Source of the DNA: Lanius collurio
Taxonomy: Eukaryota > Chordata > Aves > Passeriformes > Laniidae
Length of the DNA: 64,000 nt
NCBI GenBank assembly: GCA_020086605.1
Contig: JACBWW010000016.1
Location: 2,545,510 to 2,609,509, forward strand
Direction of reading: 5' to 3'
This document shows positions 26,001 to 39,500 of this stretch, piece after piece (position 1 is the first letter of the stretch; each line of letters opens with the position of its first letter). The translations under genes were made by a program, and so were the position numbers. Under the pieces are notes generated by a model that worked only from the letters and a program-made list of their open reading frames with translations, did not search any database and was not told where the DNA came from.

Positions 26001-29000
26001 ACAGAACATCCTGGCTGTTGGACATTTATTCTATGATACATGCTGGTTGCTATTAACAGCTAGAAACAGTCTTAAACTCCTGGCAGTTGTATTGTTTCAC
26101 TGTCAACAGGATTTGTGAGAACATGAAAGTCATGCCAGTGATTAATGACCTTGGTTAGGGAGCATTCCTAGAGGTACATTTTTGCAGATCCCAGTGAAGT
26201 CAGTTGAAGGCCTGAGGGCTGAACAGCCACAGGAAAAGAACTAGGGGATTTTATTTCTTAGAGATTTTTATCTTATCTTTCCCTTATTATCAGAAGTGTG
26301 AAATTAAAACTATTAAAAGTACAGAAAGATGACCAGTTTATGGTGCATTTAAAATGGAATGGAACACATATGAATGCATCTAAATTTTAAAAGTTCATCT
26401 ACAAATGGAGTCACAGTTCTCTGAACCAGGACTGTCTTGCCCCCCATTGTGTCTAATTTAAAAATAATAAAAAAACACCAAATATCAACAATGACTGGTA
26501 TTTCCTTTAAACTTTCATGTAGTCGTGTCCAAGGCAAAATTTCATAAACTTGATTGTGTCTACACATTTTCATAAGACTAAAACCTGTATCAGTTCAGAG
26601 TGCTGAGCATCTTTTCTCAGCCATTGGTATTATTTGGGGTAGATATTTCACAGGTACTTCTGCCAGTCTGTGCACAGGAAATGCTTTATACCCTTCCCTG
26701 GGGTTTGGTGCATGGCAAACACTATAGAGAGGGGAAGGAGACACATTCCAAGGCCTCTGTAACCTGGTGAATTTGTATTCTCTAAACCTTTCCATAGTTG
26801 TGTGGGGAGGGAGACACAAGAAACTTCAGAGGGAGGCATTACCTTTCAAGTCCAAGAACTGATACTGCAGTGGTTTAGTCTTTTTATCAAAATTATTGGT
26901 TTGTGTGCACACTCAAAATGTATTGATCAGTCTAAAATATTTCCTTTTACACTGTTGTATAAATATTCTCCAAAAGATCTCACCTTAAAAAAAAAAAAAG
27001 TGTGGGTGGAAGTAGATGGGGCTCTGTAGATGGAGCTTGGTGGGGCAGTGGCAAATATTTTCTTCATTTTGTGATAGGAGTAAAATCCCCTTTATCCTTT
27101 GTATACAGATTTTCTTTGTTTTTTCATTAACTATTTTGATTAAAATGTTTCACTTTCAAAAACATTTCTCCCCACACTGAAGTGGCATTAGGGGGATTTC
27201 ACTATTTTTTTTGGCAAATATTAGTCAGGTAAAAAAACCAAACAAACCTAAACCTCCTCACCCTCTCCATGGTCTAAAGAGACAAAAGTTACATCTCACT
27301 GCACAGCTAAATGTCACATACACTGGAATCACAGAAGTTTAAACCAAAAATTGATCAGTCATACTTTTTTTGATAAACTCTCTTTTATGTTCATGAATGA
27401 CAAGTACATGATTGAACTTGGGCTCATAGTCATAATACCATAATTGATGCATCTTAAAGAAATGTCATTTAAATATACTGAAAATCTTTCTTTCAGAGTC
27501 AAGCTTAAAGTTTACCTCATCCTTGGATCCAAACACTAGAATAACTGAACTAGAAATTCATTTGACCAGGTCTTTAAAAGATGTTAGAACCTTTCTTTCT
27601 GAGATTAAACTGTTGTAACATTTGTTAAGTCTGTCATTAACACTTGAATTATGCATACTGAAAATACACACTCTGTAGTGTCTAGCATGAACTACAGTCC
27701 ACTACACCATTAATGAACCTAAGAATATTTTTTTTCTCTTTGGAAAATGACTTATAGCATGATTGAAAAAAAAAAAAATTACAACTTTGGTCTTATAAAG
27801 GTCTATTAAACGGTGTGAACATGTGCTGCCACTTTATTCATCCAGAAAGGGGTTTATGAATGTTGATTCAACAAATGAATGGATTGATTTGATGCATTCA
27901 GTTAGATAAGCAGTTTCAATAGGTGAACCCTGGTTTGCTCACAGGAGGAGATGGTGAATAAGAGCGGGTTGGGGTCTGTCTGGCAGGCCTGTGGTGACGT
28001 GGGACGGGCGCCTCGAACGCACTTCTTCAGACTTCTTGTGCCCAGTTTCCTTTTTCCTGTTTGGTCTCCCTGAAATGGGGCTGGGTGGAAGTTGTCTGCT
28101 TTCATTTTTAAAGGCTGACTAATCATCCAGGGGCTGGTCTTACTCATTGCACTCCATGTTCATAACCTCGTGGTGAGGTTTACAAAAAGGCTGTGCAGGC
28201 AGAAGAGCTCCAGGACCTCTCTGATATTCTCTTTTAGTGAGGGGACGTGGCAGCAGTATGGAGGAAGCACAGGCTCCCCACTTTCACCTCTTAAATAAGG
28301 CAGTAGAGGGTGTAAATTAAAGAAAGCAATAGCTGTGGTCATGTTGTATGTATCTAAAAGTTGTAGAAAAGGAAGCAAGGGAGAAAAAAGAGTACTTTTG
28401 TGGTTCTAATTATCTAAGGAGCAATAAAGCAAAAAGAGAAAACACACTTGAAAAGGCATTCCCCAAAATCGAGGCAAAGGAGTGTATTGTGAGTTGTGAT
28501 ACAGGGTCTCTCTGTCTGAGGCTGCCAAAAGTCTGTGTGCTTTGGCTGTTCATTCTCTGAGCAAACCACTTCCAAAAATCCAGACAAACCCAGGCCAAGT
28601 ACCTTTGACAACCTCGTAAAACCTATTAATTCACTTCAGATCCACAATAAGGTGAATTAATAGCCTTTTGAGTTCAGCATTCCTGTCCCAGGCTGGACAT
28701 CTGCATCCTGAACAAAACCAGCTCATAGCTCAGGGGTTCTGTGAAACTCAGAGATCGAAGTATTCTCATAGTAAAACCCCAAATCAATCTTTACTTACAT
28801 GAAACTATGCCAAGGTTCACTTTACATTTTCTCCTTAACAAGCTTTTTGTTGCATCTGTATTGTTCTACAACCTGCAGCACCTCTGCTGAATCCCACACA
28901 ATTCATTTTCTTCCAGCTTCTGTTCTTGCCCCTTCACTTGTGGACAGCCAGTACAGGTGTAAGTGCTTTCCACTTTTTCATTCCTGCAAACGAAGGATGC

Positions 29001-29170
29001 CAGGTTCTGCCCTCCTTGCAGGGATGTGCAGGATCCAGGGCTGTGCCTCCACTCCCTCACAGCGCCTCAGGCACACAGTGGGAAGACAAGATCCTCCATG
29101 GTTCACAGGAGAAATACTCCATGCTTGCAAAAGGAGCCCTCCAGTGCCTAAAGTGTATGGAAACAAGGCC

Positions 29171-29260
29171 AAACTTCTCTATTAACAAGGAATGCCAAGT
29201 TAGAAAAAATGATTGAAACTTCTCTATTAACAAGGAATGCTAAGTTAGAAAAAATGATTG
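29171..29260 (+). repeat. 45-bp direct tandem duplication
   Basis: Units at 29171-29215 and 29216-29260 are identical except for one C/T change (GCCAAG versus GCTAAG). The junction is exact, with no spacer, so the duplication is recent. No gene or known repeat is evident around it. Confidence 0.97.
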
Positions 29261-30781
29261 ATTCTTTTTTATGGTACCCATAAAAATTGATAATTATTGA
29301 AGAGCTTAAAATCCCCTCCCCTGTAAGTGAATAATGTGGCAGTCAATGCTTACACCCTGCTACTCTAAATTTAATTTTCCCTCAATATGACATCACTATT
29401 CTGTTTTTCAAACCTCTAGTAACAATGACAATGTTGGCTGGTTATTTTTTCCCTCTCTGCTATTATTTAAGAGACTGAATTATTTTTGTGAATGCTCAGG
29501 AAAAACTGCTGGAGCATTCAGGTCACACAGTCCCTTTATATCTTGTATAGCCCCTGGAAAACTGATTTTATAAACTCAGTAAGAAGGACAGAAATTAAAC
29601 GGAACAAGAAGAAACTACTCTTTGCCTCATTTTACAGGTGTCAAAAATAAAAGATAGAAGGCTCCACTCAGTGATGTATTGACACCTGACACCCCCTCAC
29701 ACAGCACAGGATTTAATTCATCACTTCAGGGGACCACAGGGCTGCCACAGGTGCTGGGTCACACTTGCCAGCACGGCCCAAACTTTCCAGATACCCTGCT
29801 CTGTCTCATATGGGAGCAGACACCCTGCCCCAGTGGCTGATGTGAAGTTTTGCTCTAACTCACACAGGAAATCCATGGCAGACCCAGGAATGAGACCCAG
29901 TTTAGTTAAGTCTCAGCCCAGAGCTACGTGACCTCTGGTACTGCTGCAATGAAACTTGATTAAAAGCAGATCACCCCCTTTTGGTGGTGAGAAACTGCCT
30001 CTGTTTTACACGTGCTTTAACACCAAACACCCACACTCTATCTTCCAATCACTTCAGCATGAGTTCTCAGCTATTTTTGTACCAAACACTTGATCTACTT
30101 CCCTCTCCTGCTCTGTCATGTCCTGTTCTCACTGCTGTATCCGTAAATAATGCTGATGTGTTACCAACACACAGATTAAGCCCCACTGAACTCTAAGCTG
30201 CATATCTGCCAATCTAACACTGCAGCACCACACTTGCAGTGTGCTCTCTGGCAGGGAAACTGAGGCCAGCAGATAGCAGGGAACTTTAGCTTACAAATAA
30301 AATGTATTTGAATTCAAAATATACAAGCTTAAAATAATTATTTTGAGGTGGTGAGCTGGTCTGCTTTCTTGCCTCATGTCTGTGCAAGGCCACATTGCCA
30401 CCAATTCCAAATGTCTTTAAAGAGCTCTGATATTTAGGCAGGCTCACAAGGCAGGTTGTGTAAGAATCTCCACTTTTTGGATACTACTTTCTTCACAAAA
30501 CTTCAAAGAACTTGCAAATTGAAGAGAAACTCCATCACAAAGCACATGGGTTCAACTTTTACAGGCCCAAGGCACAAAGAATTCATCACCTCCACCATTT
30601 CAGTTTGTTTGCTTCGTTTTTTTTTTTTTAACCTGTGTTACACAAAGAAATAAGAAGCAGTAGTCCCACTAAAACACAATGTACCTTTTTGCATTGCAAA
30701 TGTAGACTGATATGCATGTTGGGACTTAAGATCACTATGCTCCAGAACAGAGTGTCCAAACTTTGCTGTAATTTTGTTAGT

Positions 30782-30871
30782 GTTTGGTTTTTGGGGGTTT
30801 TTTTTGGGTGTTTTTTTTTTGTTTTTGTTTTTGTTTTTTTTTTTTTGTTGGTTTGGGGCTTTTTTTTTGGA
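30782..30871 (+). repeat. T/G-rich low-complexity tract
   Basis: About 90 bp consisting almost only of T and G: long T runs broken by GGGGG, GGG and GGGG blocks. No coding potential. Confidence 0.95.
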
Positions 30872-33800
30872 GTAAAACTTCAGCAAAATACAAAAGATAG
30901 ATGTTCTCTGTTATGTAGGATATACGTGTATATAAATAGCCAACAACTAACCAGAACTCTGTGTTAGATAAATTACACCCTTGGCAAATGGGTGGGATAA
31001 CATGTTAAAGTAAGAATGCTTGTATGGTATTTGCTCAGAATTGCTCATGTTTAAGAGAAAAGCAACCACCATCAGCCAGGTTCAACAGTGATTAGGGAAT
31101 TACTGAGCTGGATTTTTGATAATGAACCAGAAAATTTATCTCAAGTTTTGTTGGGAGAGTTTTCTCATTAATATAGGCACAACTCAATGAAGTATGGCTT
31201 TAAATTAGATTTTTTAAAAATTAAATACACTGAAAGACTCCAAATCTGTCTACTAAGAATGATAAATAAACTTCCTAACGCTACCCCAGAGGTATCACAG
31301 ATTTCTTAGAGACCCTTTTATCATTCTTAAATCCTTTTATCTGCCTTTGAAATAAGATCAGTTCTTTTTGATGTCAGGGTAAGCTCACAAAAGTCACTTA
31401 TTTGTACTTACAGAACATCTCACATTTCTGTGAATGCTGCATAAAACTTCCTCATCTGCCTGTGCAATATATTCTGCAATAAATTAATACTCAGCAGAGA
31501 TCCCACCAGAGGCAGGCAGACCCACTTATGTAGCAGGAAGTAAAGAAGAGGGATATGACACTGCTAGACAGGTGCTGTGTGAACGTGACAGATTTCCAAG
31601 TTTATTCCAAAGAATCCTGGCTTTGGGTTTGTCCTAAATCTCAAGTATGCCCTCCCTAGCACAACTTGTCAGCTTTTGTAGCAATGAAATCAGCTACCTG
31701 TGAAAAAAGCTGATAAACATTGCCCAGACAGAGGAAAACCACTCATTCTGAAGTGGTTTCCTTCTGCCAGCCCCTGGGGAGAGAACCTGCTGATGCTCTG
31801 GTGGCCACAGCTGCTCCAGGTGTTTTTGAGAGTCAAGCACCATGCATGAGAGGAATGCCTTGAAGCTCTGGCATAAATTCTGGAACAAACAGTGTATGCT
31901 GGGGTTTCTGGATCACCCCTGAAGCCAGTGTACAGCAATGAGCTCTCACTGCCATCCTCAGAAAGCTGAGGAGTTTAAAACAGTCTTTTTTAAAAAATAT
32001 TGTAAAACCTCACTTCACACATCCTTGACAAGGTTTGCATTTGGGACAGTTCTGAGCTTTCATTGCTATTTTCATGGAATATGAAGCTTCAAGCTGAACT
32101 CTACTATCAAATTTAGGGAGAAAATCAACTTGAGAGCTTTTTTCCCCTCTATTGCCTCAGGAAAGTAGAGGGTTGGGACTCATTCCACAGCACAGTAGCA
32201 GATTGTATGGGGAAAGTGCCCTCTTAATCTTTCAGTCCCCTTTGCTTTTTCCTTTCTTAGCAGCTCCACTGTTTCAGTCCCTCTCACCCTTAGCTCCCCC
32301 ACAGCCCCTCTGTACACTGCTGTCATCTTGATATTCACATGCAGCACTGCCAGAGAGAGGCTGAGCTGAATGGTCTCGAGCACTGAAGAGATGCTTCATA
32401 GAAGGAACAGAATGAAAAGTCGATGATCTAAGGGGAAAAGAATCCAGATAAACTACAGGTCCAAGGTGATACATAAAAATATGCTATTTTTAGGCAATTA
32501 TGCTTCTTTGTCTTGACATCAGCCATCACTTTGTTTCTTGAAAATGCAAGCTGCCTGTAGAGTACTGAGAAATCAGGCAAGAAATCCCTACTTCTTTCTG
32601 TGTCCAAGGCATAACACAAATTAGGCAAAAAGGAAACAGGTGTGAGTACAAGCCACTGAAAGCAAGAAAGCAAAATTCACAGAAATTACATTTGCAGAAA
32701 TAGCAGAACAGTCTGAAAACATGTTTGGTCTTGACCTGAGCCAGCCAACTGGCAGATCAGGTAAACAGAATCCTCATTCCATCGTGAACCATGAGCTTCA
32801 TAAAATAAGTATTCCATGTGTTGTAGTGTCCTGAGGCCTGTTTTAGTCTCTTGGGTTCAGGGATCATATTTTTCCAGTTGTTTTGCTCTGTGACTGGAAA
32901 CCACATGGAGCCTCGGGCTCTGCAATTCCGCTGCTCCCTAATATTTGGAACGTTCCATAGCAACCCACAGGGAGACTAAACCAGCTGACAAGTGAAAGTG
33001 GTGCTGGTTATTCAATGAACGTAAGAGCAGGCAAAAAGAGGTTGGCTTGTAAAATACAAATCTTGCTACAATAGCAGACAAAGCAAGTTATAAAAAGAGA
33101 ACAATATGCAAAGAGTATTCTGATCGTCAAATGACGCAAGTTCGTTTACCAGGTTTCTCTTTTAACATGACCTGACTTTACAGGGTTATTTGCATGAACC
33201 ATGAGAACACAGAAATGATGTTTCAAAAGCTCATCGAGGTTCACTGTAGTTTTCTGTTTAGTGTGTTCTGCTTATACTGTCCTGGAGGGCCAAAGTTAAA
33301 GTGGCCCTGTCATGCAGAATGTCATTTTATACATTTCACCCCTATCCAGTAGTCATAAAACATCCTTATTTTGTCATTTTCCAAGCAGCAATATTTCTGT
33401 ATGTGAGGGGGAAGCTGCCACATACTAGGTTCTAAGCAAAATGTAACCAAACAAAAGCATTACCACGGGAAAATTTTTCCCATTAGAAATAATATAATAA
33501 TTTATAACTGATTCTTACATGAAAAATAGGTGGCAGGGCATGCCAGCTCACTAGAAGACAACAGAGAAGATAAAGCCCATTTTGTATTGATAAGAGAAAC
33601 TTTTTGATTAATCTTCCAGTATTTATTTGTGTCCTGGGGCAAGCAAAGTCTTACTTATTATTCAGTTCAGAAGTGAGCTTTCTTACTTGCTAAATCATTG
33701 TCTTTATTTATTTTGGTTATAGATCCCAACCTGTGTATTAAAAAACTCTAGGACACATCTTTTCCACACATATTTTAACAGAGAAAAAAATGCACTGTAA

Positions 33801-35823
33801 ATTTGAATTTCTTCTGTTTGAATAACAGCAGTGAGGGGAAGGAAGTGACAACTAAAGAGAAAGAGCTTCCAGGCTGAGGGAAGTGTCTCTTACCATCACA
33901 ATTAAGGGGGAAATTCTGCAGCAATCAGTTCAGCTCCACTGATTTTAATTCAAACTGCATCATTACTCAACCTGATTTTTCATTAAGAATAAATAGCTGG
34001 GGTTGTTATTCTAAAACCCCCTAACAGAATACAGTGAGCATTAGCACTTCAGAAGCATTAACATGTGTGAAAATGAGAATACCAGAAAACCTAAGTCACC
34101 TTCCCTTTCCTTCACTTGCTGTAGCTATTCCTACATTATGTGAGTTCATGGTAAAATGGAAGGGTACAATCAAATTCTAAACAAGTCTAAGAAAACTACA
34201 CCCATGCTTCTATACAGAACAATAATAATTATATTTTATCTTCTAACACCAACAAGTTTTGTCCTTCTGTTTGCCACTGAACACAGTGTGCTCCGATACA
34301 TTGCTTGAGTGTTAAATATGATATTGTTTAAATGAAAACCAAGAATAAACTGTGTGTGAGAGGAACCTTTGTGACTTGGATGTTACAAAGTGGCTTTCAA
34401 GGAACATCCTTAATAAAACACATGGAAATATCTGCACATATTTCCTAACAGGTATTCATCAGATCTGCTGCAAACATTCTGGTATTACGTACCAATAGTG
34501 GAAAGAGAAGAGCCTTTCTAACAGTACATTTAATGGGGTGTTGGAGATAATGACAAGTTCTATATACACACATCCATACCCTCACATGTTTTTACAAATA
34601 TCTACACTCTTAAAAAAAGAAAAATATTTTTTAAATCTTTTTTTGCTTCCTGTCAGCACTTGCCTGGGCAGTGTCAGCCAGAAGAACAGCTATCACAAAG
34701 GATTGTTAGCCTGTGGTTTCCAGCCCCATGGCTGAGGCTGAGGTTAGAAGTACATCAGTGTTTGATGACTCTTTCAGAGTAACTCAGAGCAGCACAAGAA
34801 AGCTCAGCAGTTCAGAGCAGAACCACTGTTGTCATGAAACTCAGTGGGTTCCGTTTCCTGCAGCTCATACGAAACCTGCCCTCCAGATTCGGTTATCTTG
34901 CTTTGCACACTGAATTTTTTTTGTGTGATCATCTTCAAATTCATTTCAAAATTAAAGGGAAGTGGTCGCATGTATCAAAGCTCACCTGGTTTCCCGACAT
35001 GTACAGCACACAGCCAATGGGGAATTCCAAACCTGGCAGCCCATGCTGCAGGAATGGCAGTTTTAATTGCCTGTGGAGGTCACGGAAACAAGGCTGAAAT
35101 AATGAGTTTTCACCATGGGTGGGGAACCAGTGGGACATGGGAGTTTGGTTTTTCATAACAACACATATTAGGAAAATCCGTTCTGAGGATATGACAGCTC
35201 CTCTTTTGCACAAAGGTTATATTCAGTACTCTTTCCAGCCAAGGTCTGTGGGCTTCCAGATAAATAATTAATGAGGAACTGAGCAGTGGTTCTGAATTAC
35301 CAGGGCCCATGTCCTGTAATTTAGATGTAAATTAGAGCAGAGTCATTTCTCACATACTTCAGAGAGGAGACAGAGATACAGGGACCCAAAGAAGCCCTGT
35401 ATATCCATTTCAGTAGAGCTATGACATAAACTCTGTTCCTAACCCTGCCAGGAGAAGATGTGTGAAGGACCAGGCTGTTCTTGATCAAACCCATACACCA
35501 AAAGCTTTGTTAAGCATTCATGCATGCTTGAACACAGTGCCAAGCACAGGCACCAGTGACGTGGCTGAATACATTCAGGAAACATTTGTCTTGTCAAACA
35601 TGAACTCATTAGTTTCTTACAAACAACTGTCTTCAAGTAAATGGTGTGTGCTCCAGGAGGAGCTCAGTTTTCAAAGAACTACAGGTGATTGCATTTTAAT
35701 AAAGCCTTTGCCCCCATTCTTCCCAGGAACCATAAAACAACTGCTGGACTTTCCCCAAAAGCCCAGAGGTGCCAGCAGTTCACCAGCAGCAGGCCTAGTG
35801 CAGGCATTGCATGGAGTCCTAAA

Positions 35824-35970
35824 GTGGGTTGGGTTGGAAGGGGCCCATAAAGGTCACCTAGTCCAGCTCCCTGCCATAAGCAGGGACAACCTCAACCAGA
35901 TCAGGTGCCTCACAGCCCCGTCCAGCCTGAGCCTGAACGTTTCCAGATGTCCCAGTGTTTCAGGGTGTGC
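35824..35970 (-). mobile_element. CR1 LINE 3' fragment, antisense
   Basis: Begins with GGGTTGGGTTGGAAGGGGCC and continues with AAGGTCACCTAGTCCAGCTC, CCTGCCATAAGCAGGGACA, and CCCCGTCCAGCCTGAGCCTG, the classic antisense CR1 3' end. It creates an artefactual open frame of 182 codons on the plus strand. Confidence 0.92.
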
Positions 35971-36483
35971 CAGGTACAGGTCATGTGGAAGGGAGGGAGG
36001 GGGCCCATAGGATGGATGGGGTCTGTCTCTGTGGCACAACAGAAAACTGCAAGTATGATAAATGTAAGGAAATTCAAGTCCTTCAGTTGCAAACATTCTA
36101 ATTCCTGAGAACTGAAATTAGACAGCAGGTGAGATTCAAAGTAAATGACAGGAAATACAACTAAACTCTCTTCCTGATTGATCACAACAAGAGCCGGTTC
36201 TTAGAGATCACAGAAAACATAGCTTTTAAATCTTTATAGATTTAAATTGAGACCTCATAGCTATCTTCAACTTTGCCATTTCTTGAAGTAACTTTCTGCT
36301 ACTTCATGTATATACCAGGCAAGTATTTTCAGAGGGAGGTGGAAGAAATGGTGATTTGAATGATGCACATCCAGTGTGTAGTTCTCATTCAAAAAAGTCA
36401 AGCTGGAGTTCTCTTCTAAATGAATTAAGACTTTTATGTTCCAGACATTATTCATCAGTTGTACATAGAATCTCACGATAAAT

Positions 36484-36596
36484 CAGTTTGGGAAGAATCT
36501 GAGGAGGTTTCTAGTCCAACCCTCTGCTCTAAAAAGCAGGAACAGCTATGAGCTTAGACTATATTGCTGACAGCTTTTTCCAGTCTATGAGGGTTT
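36484..36596 (-). mobile_element. Decayed CR1 LINE fragment, antisense
   Basis: TTTCTAGTCCAACCCTCTGC followed by AAAAGCAGGAACAGCTATGAG, a poorer match to the same antisense CR1 segment as the copy 0.5 kb upstream. The two may be remnants of separate insertions because they cover overlapping CR1 positions. Confidence 0.7.
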
Positions 36597-39500
36597 TTTT
36601 GGTCAGAGAGCCATATCTGGGCTGGCACTGAAGTGAAAATTCAGCCAGGAAATTCATAACACCAAGTGCAAAACAGACACTTAAAAGTGCAATTCTTCAG
36701 AGAAGTCTTTATCAGCATAAGTCCACTAAAAGCTTCAGTAATATTTCTCCTGTTTAAAAGTTCTTAAAAATATTTTTAAAACGGATACCACAAGTTTTAG
36801 CTTGCTGTGTTCAATCAAACCATTTGTTATTATAATTCTGAAAGATGCAGAATTTTACCATCTCCAAGAGAGAAAAAGCATCTGATCTTTCTCCATTAAG
36901 AGTCAGATGAAACTGAAGCCTCCAAGCTTTGAAAGCTAAGCTTGTATTGTGCTCACATATCTCATTTCCATGTTGACAGTGGAAACTCAGCAAACTCTGC
37001 TTCACACCCCAGTGTCCCAGGCTTTGCTCTCACTCTGTTTTGCTTAATAACACATGAGAAACAAGGGGCTGGCTCAGTGCAGTGTGGGACTCATGAAAAT
37101 GTGAGGAGGTAATGAGAAATGTGTGCATTTCCCAGAGGGTGAGCGACGAACGCTTCCTGCTCTACTGAACAGCAGATACAGGAAGCATCACCATCGCCAC
37201 CCAGAAGTCACTGTACTGCAGCTTTTTCTCCTCTTTTTTTTTTTTCTTCATCTAGGTGTCAGCCAATCTGACTAAGAACCAACAGTCCCCTGATTTCACA
37301 GAAATTCAACTGTTAATTTATTGTAGATGGAAAACCCCAGAAAGAAAAGGATCATGTTTCTGATAAACCGTATTAGCTTATTACATTCTAATTAAGAAAT
37401 GGTCACAAGAAAGAGGGAATTACTGGATATGAATGTCAGTGAGGAAATACACATCTAATTCCTTGCACTGACTATCATATAAACGCAACTCTTAATGCCA
37501 ACAACATTTATCATAAAATATTGATAATATTTTTCTGTAAAGTCAAGTCACAAAAGTTTGAAAAGATGCCATAGAGAAAATAATAACCATAAGAACAATT
37601 TTTATTCAGCAAAGTTTCAAATCAATGGCTTCCAGTAGCTAATGGTCATTTGCAACAGGCACATGAAGCAGTTAGAGAGGTTGGGGACACAACTGAAGTC
37701 ACAAAGGCTGAGGGCACAGCACCCATGAAGACATTTAGAGGTTGACAGACAAGGGAAAGACCTGTTGTCATCTCTTGACAGAGCCAGACCTGCCAGAATG
37801 GATGCAGGGACTGGACTGTATTTTAATCTCCGTATGATTCATCAAAATGGGGAAAACATCACTTGTGTGCTCTCCACAGTGACTTCAAGGGCTCCTACCA
37901 GGTTTCTCCTTCACTGCCACGGTACAGAAAAACCCCCAAAACTCCACAAGGCTCCTGCAGAAGCTAGGGGAAACCCTAAAAAAAAATCCCCTAAAAGCAT
38001 TCTGCAGATACTTCAGAGACAGACGGTGAAATTCTGGGCTGAACTGGAATTTTGCAGGAATGTTTCTGCGACATCATTTTATAGTGAGGAAGTGAAAGAG
38101 CTAAAACAGATTTCAGGAAAACTCTGGTCACTTGTCCTCCAGAGTCAGGAGTCTCATAGAGCAAATGTCACAAGACTCTCTCAAGTGGTGGATCACTGCT
38201 CAAAGTTCAGCTTGTGACATTCCTTGATGCAGGTTGGCATTAGGCTCCAATTATTTTTCAAATACAGAAATCCTCTTGTATTCTGAGAAGTCTGATGCCA
38301 TTCACCTGTAGCTGCATCTTACTGGTTGCAGAATTAGAGCTCGTTGAATTAATCAGGAACAAGAGCTAACATGGAGAACATCTTAACTTTGAAATAAAAC
38401 AATTAGCCCTCAAAAAGACTCAGTTCTCAATCAAATCAGCCCAACACCAAAAATGAGACCACTAAAACCACTAGCAAGATTTTCACCATGGTGGCTTCTC
38501 ATTTTCTTCCCAGAAAAACTTTGCTTGTAGCAGAATTTTTTTCCATAAGTAATTTTTAAGGGCTACCATTACTCTGTTATGGACTGACTACATAATATGA
38601 GAGAAAATTTTATCATTTCAAAATAATATCACTGCAGCTCAAAAGCACCCACTGCCCTTTTTTTTTAATGCATACTATTTCCTCTCCCACAGAAAGTAGT
38701 TTCTATTTCCCTTGAGTGCTAGAGAGATGGATTATCAGTAGTTGATTTCCTTAGGTCACAAAAAAGACAGCAGCATTTCAAAGAAATCACTTGTTTTCAT
38801 AGCTAAGCTAATGCTGAGCTGTGTGATGGGCAAGGGGATGTTCTGCAGTGGGGCAGCACTGCCTGTCTGGGCCCTCGAGCCCAGCACAGATGTGGCCAGA
38901 TTAACTCCAGAGGCATTTCTGCTCAACAGCAGGAGTGCAGCAAAGCTGAAAATCGGCCACGTGTGGAAGACAACAACTCACCAAAGCCAACATTCAGAAA
39001 CAAAACAGGGCTGAAGTGAAGAATGAAGGAGGGTAAGGCCAGACAAGAGTGACCAAAAAGAAACAAAAAAAGCAGAAGTTGGAAGGAGAAGCTTGAAATA
39101 ATTTTGAGCAGCAAATGGGACTTGTATTTCATGGAACTTTTTGTCCTCTCTGCTTTAACCAAACTTGTCCAGTGTCGTAACCTTGGAAATTTTCTCACAT
39201 TTTTTTCTCTTGCACTCTGCCAAGTGGTCACCAGAAAGAATAGTTAACAGTGCATGGAAACAGGTTGAATATTAGCATATATTTGCAAGCTTCTCCTATG
39301 CACATAAAATTGGATTAATTACTCATCACAAACTTCCAAGGGATCTGGAAAAGAGTAGAAATCAGCTGGTGACAGCCAGCTGCTCTGCTGTTCCTGCAAA
39401 AAGTTCTCCTCTGAGCTTTTACTGGACAGAATCAACTAAGACAATGCCAACCTTAAGACAAAGAGGGTTTTGTGTCAAATAATGGGATTACTCTAATAAA

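Noticed and set aside
35462..36010. 182-codon open frame on the plus strand, the longest in the window
   Set aside because: Its second half is an antisense CR1 fragment (35824-35970) and the rest shows no domain or splice-site context.
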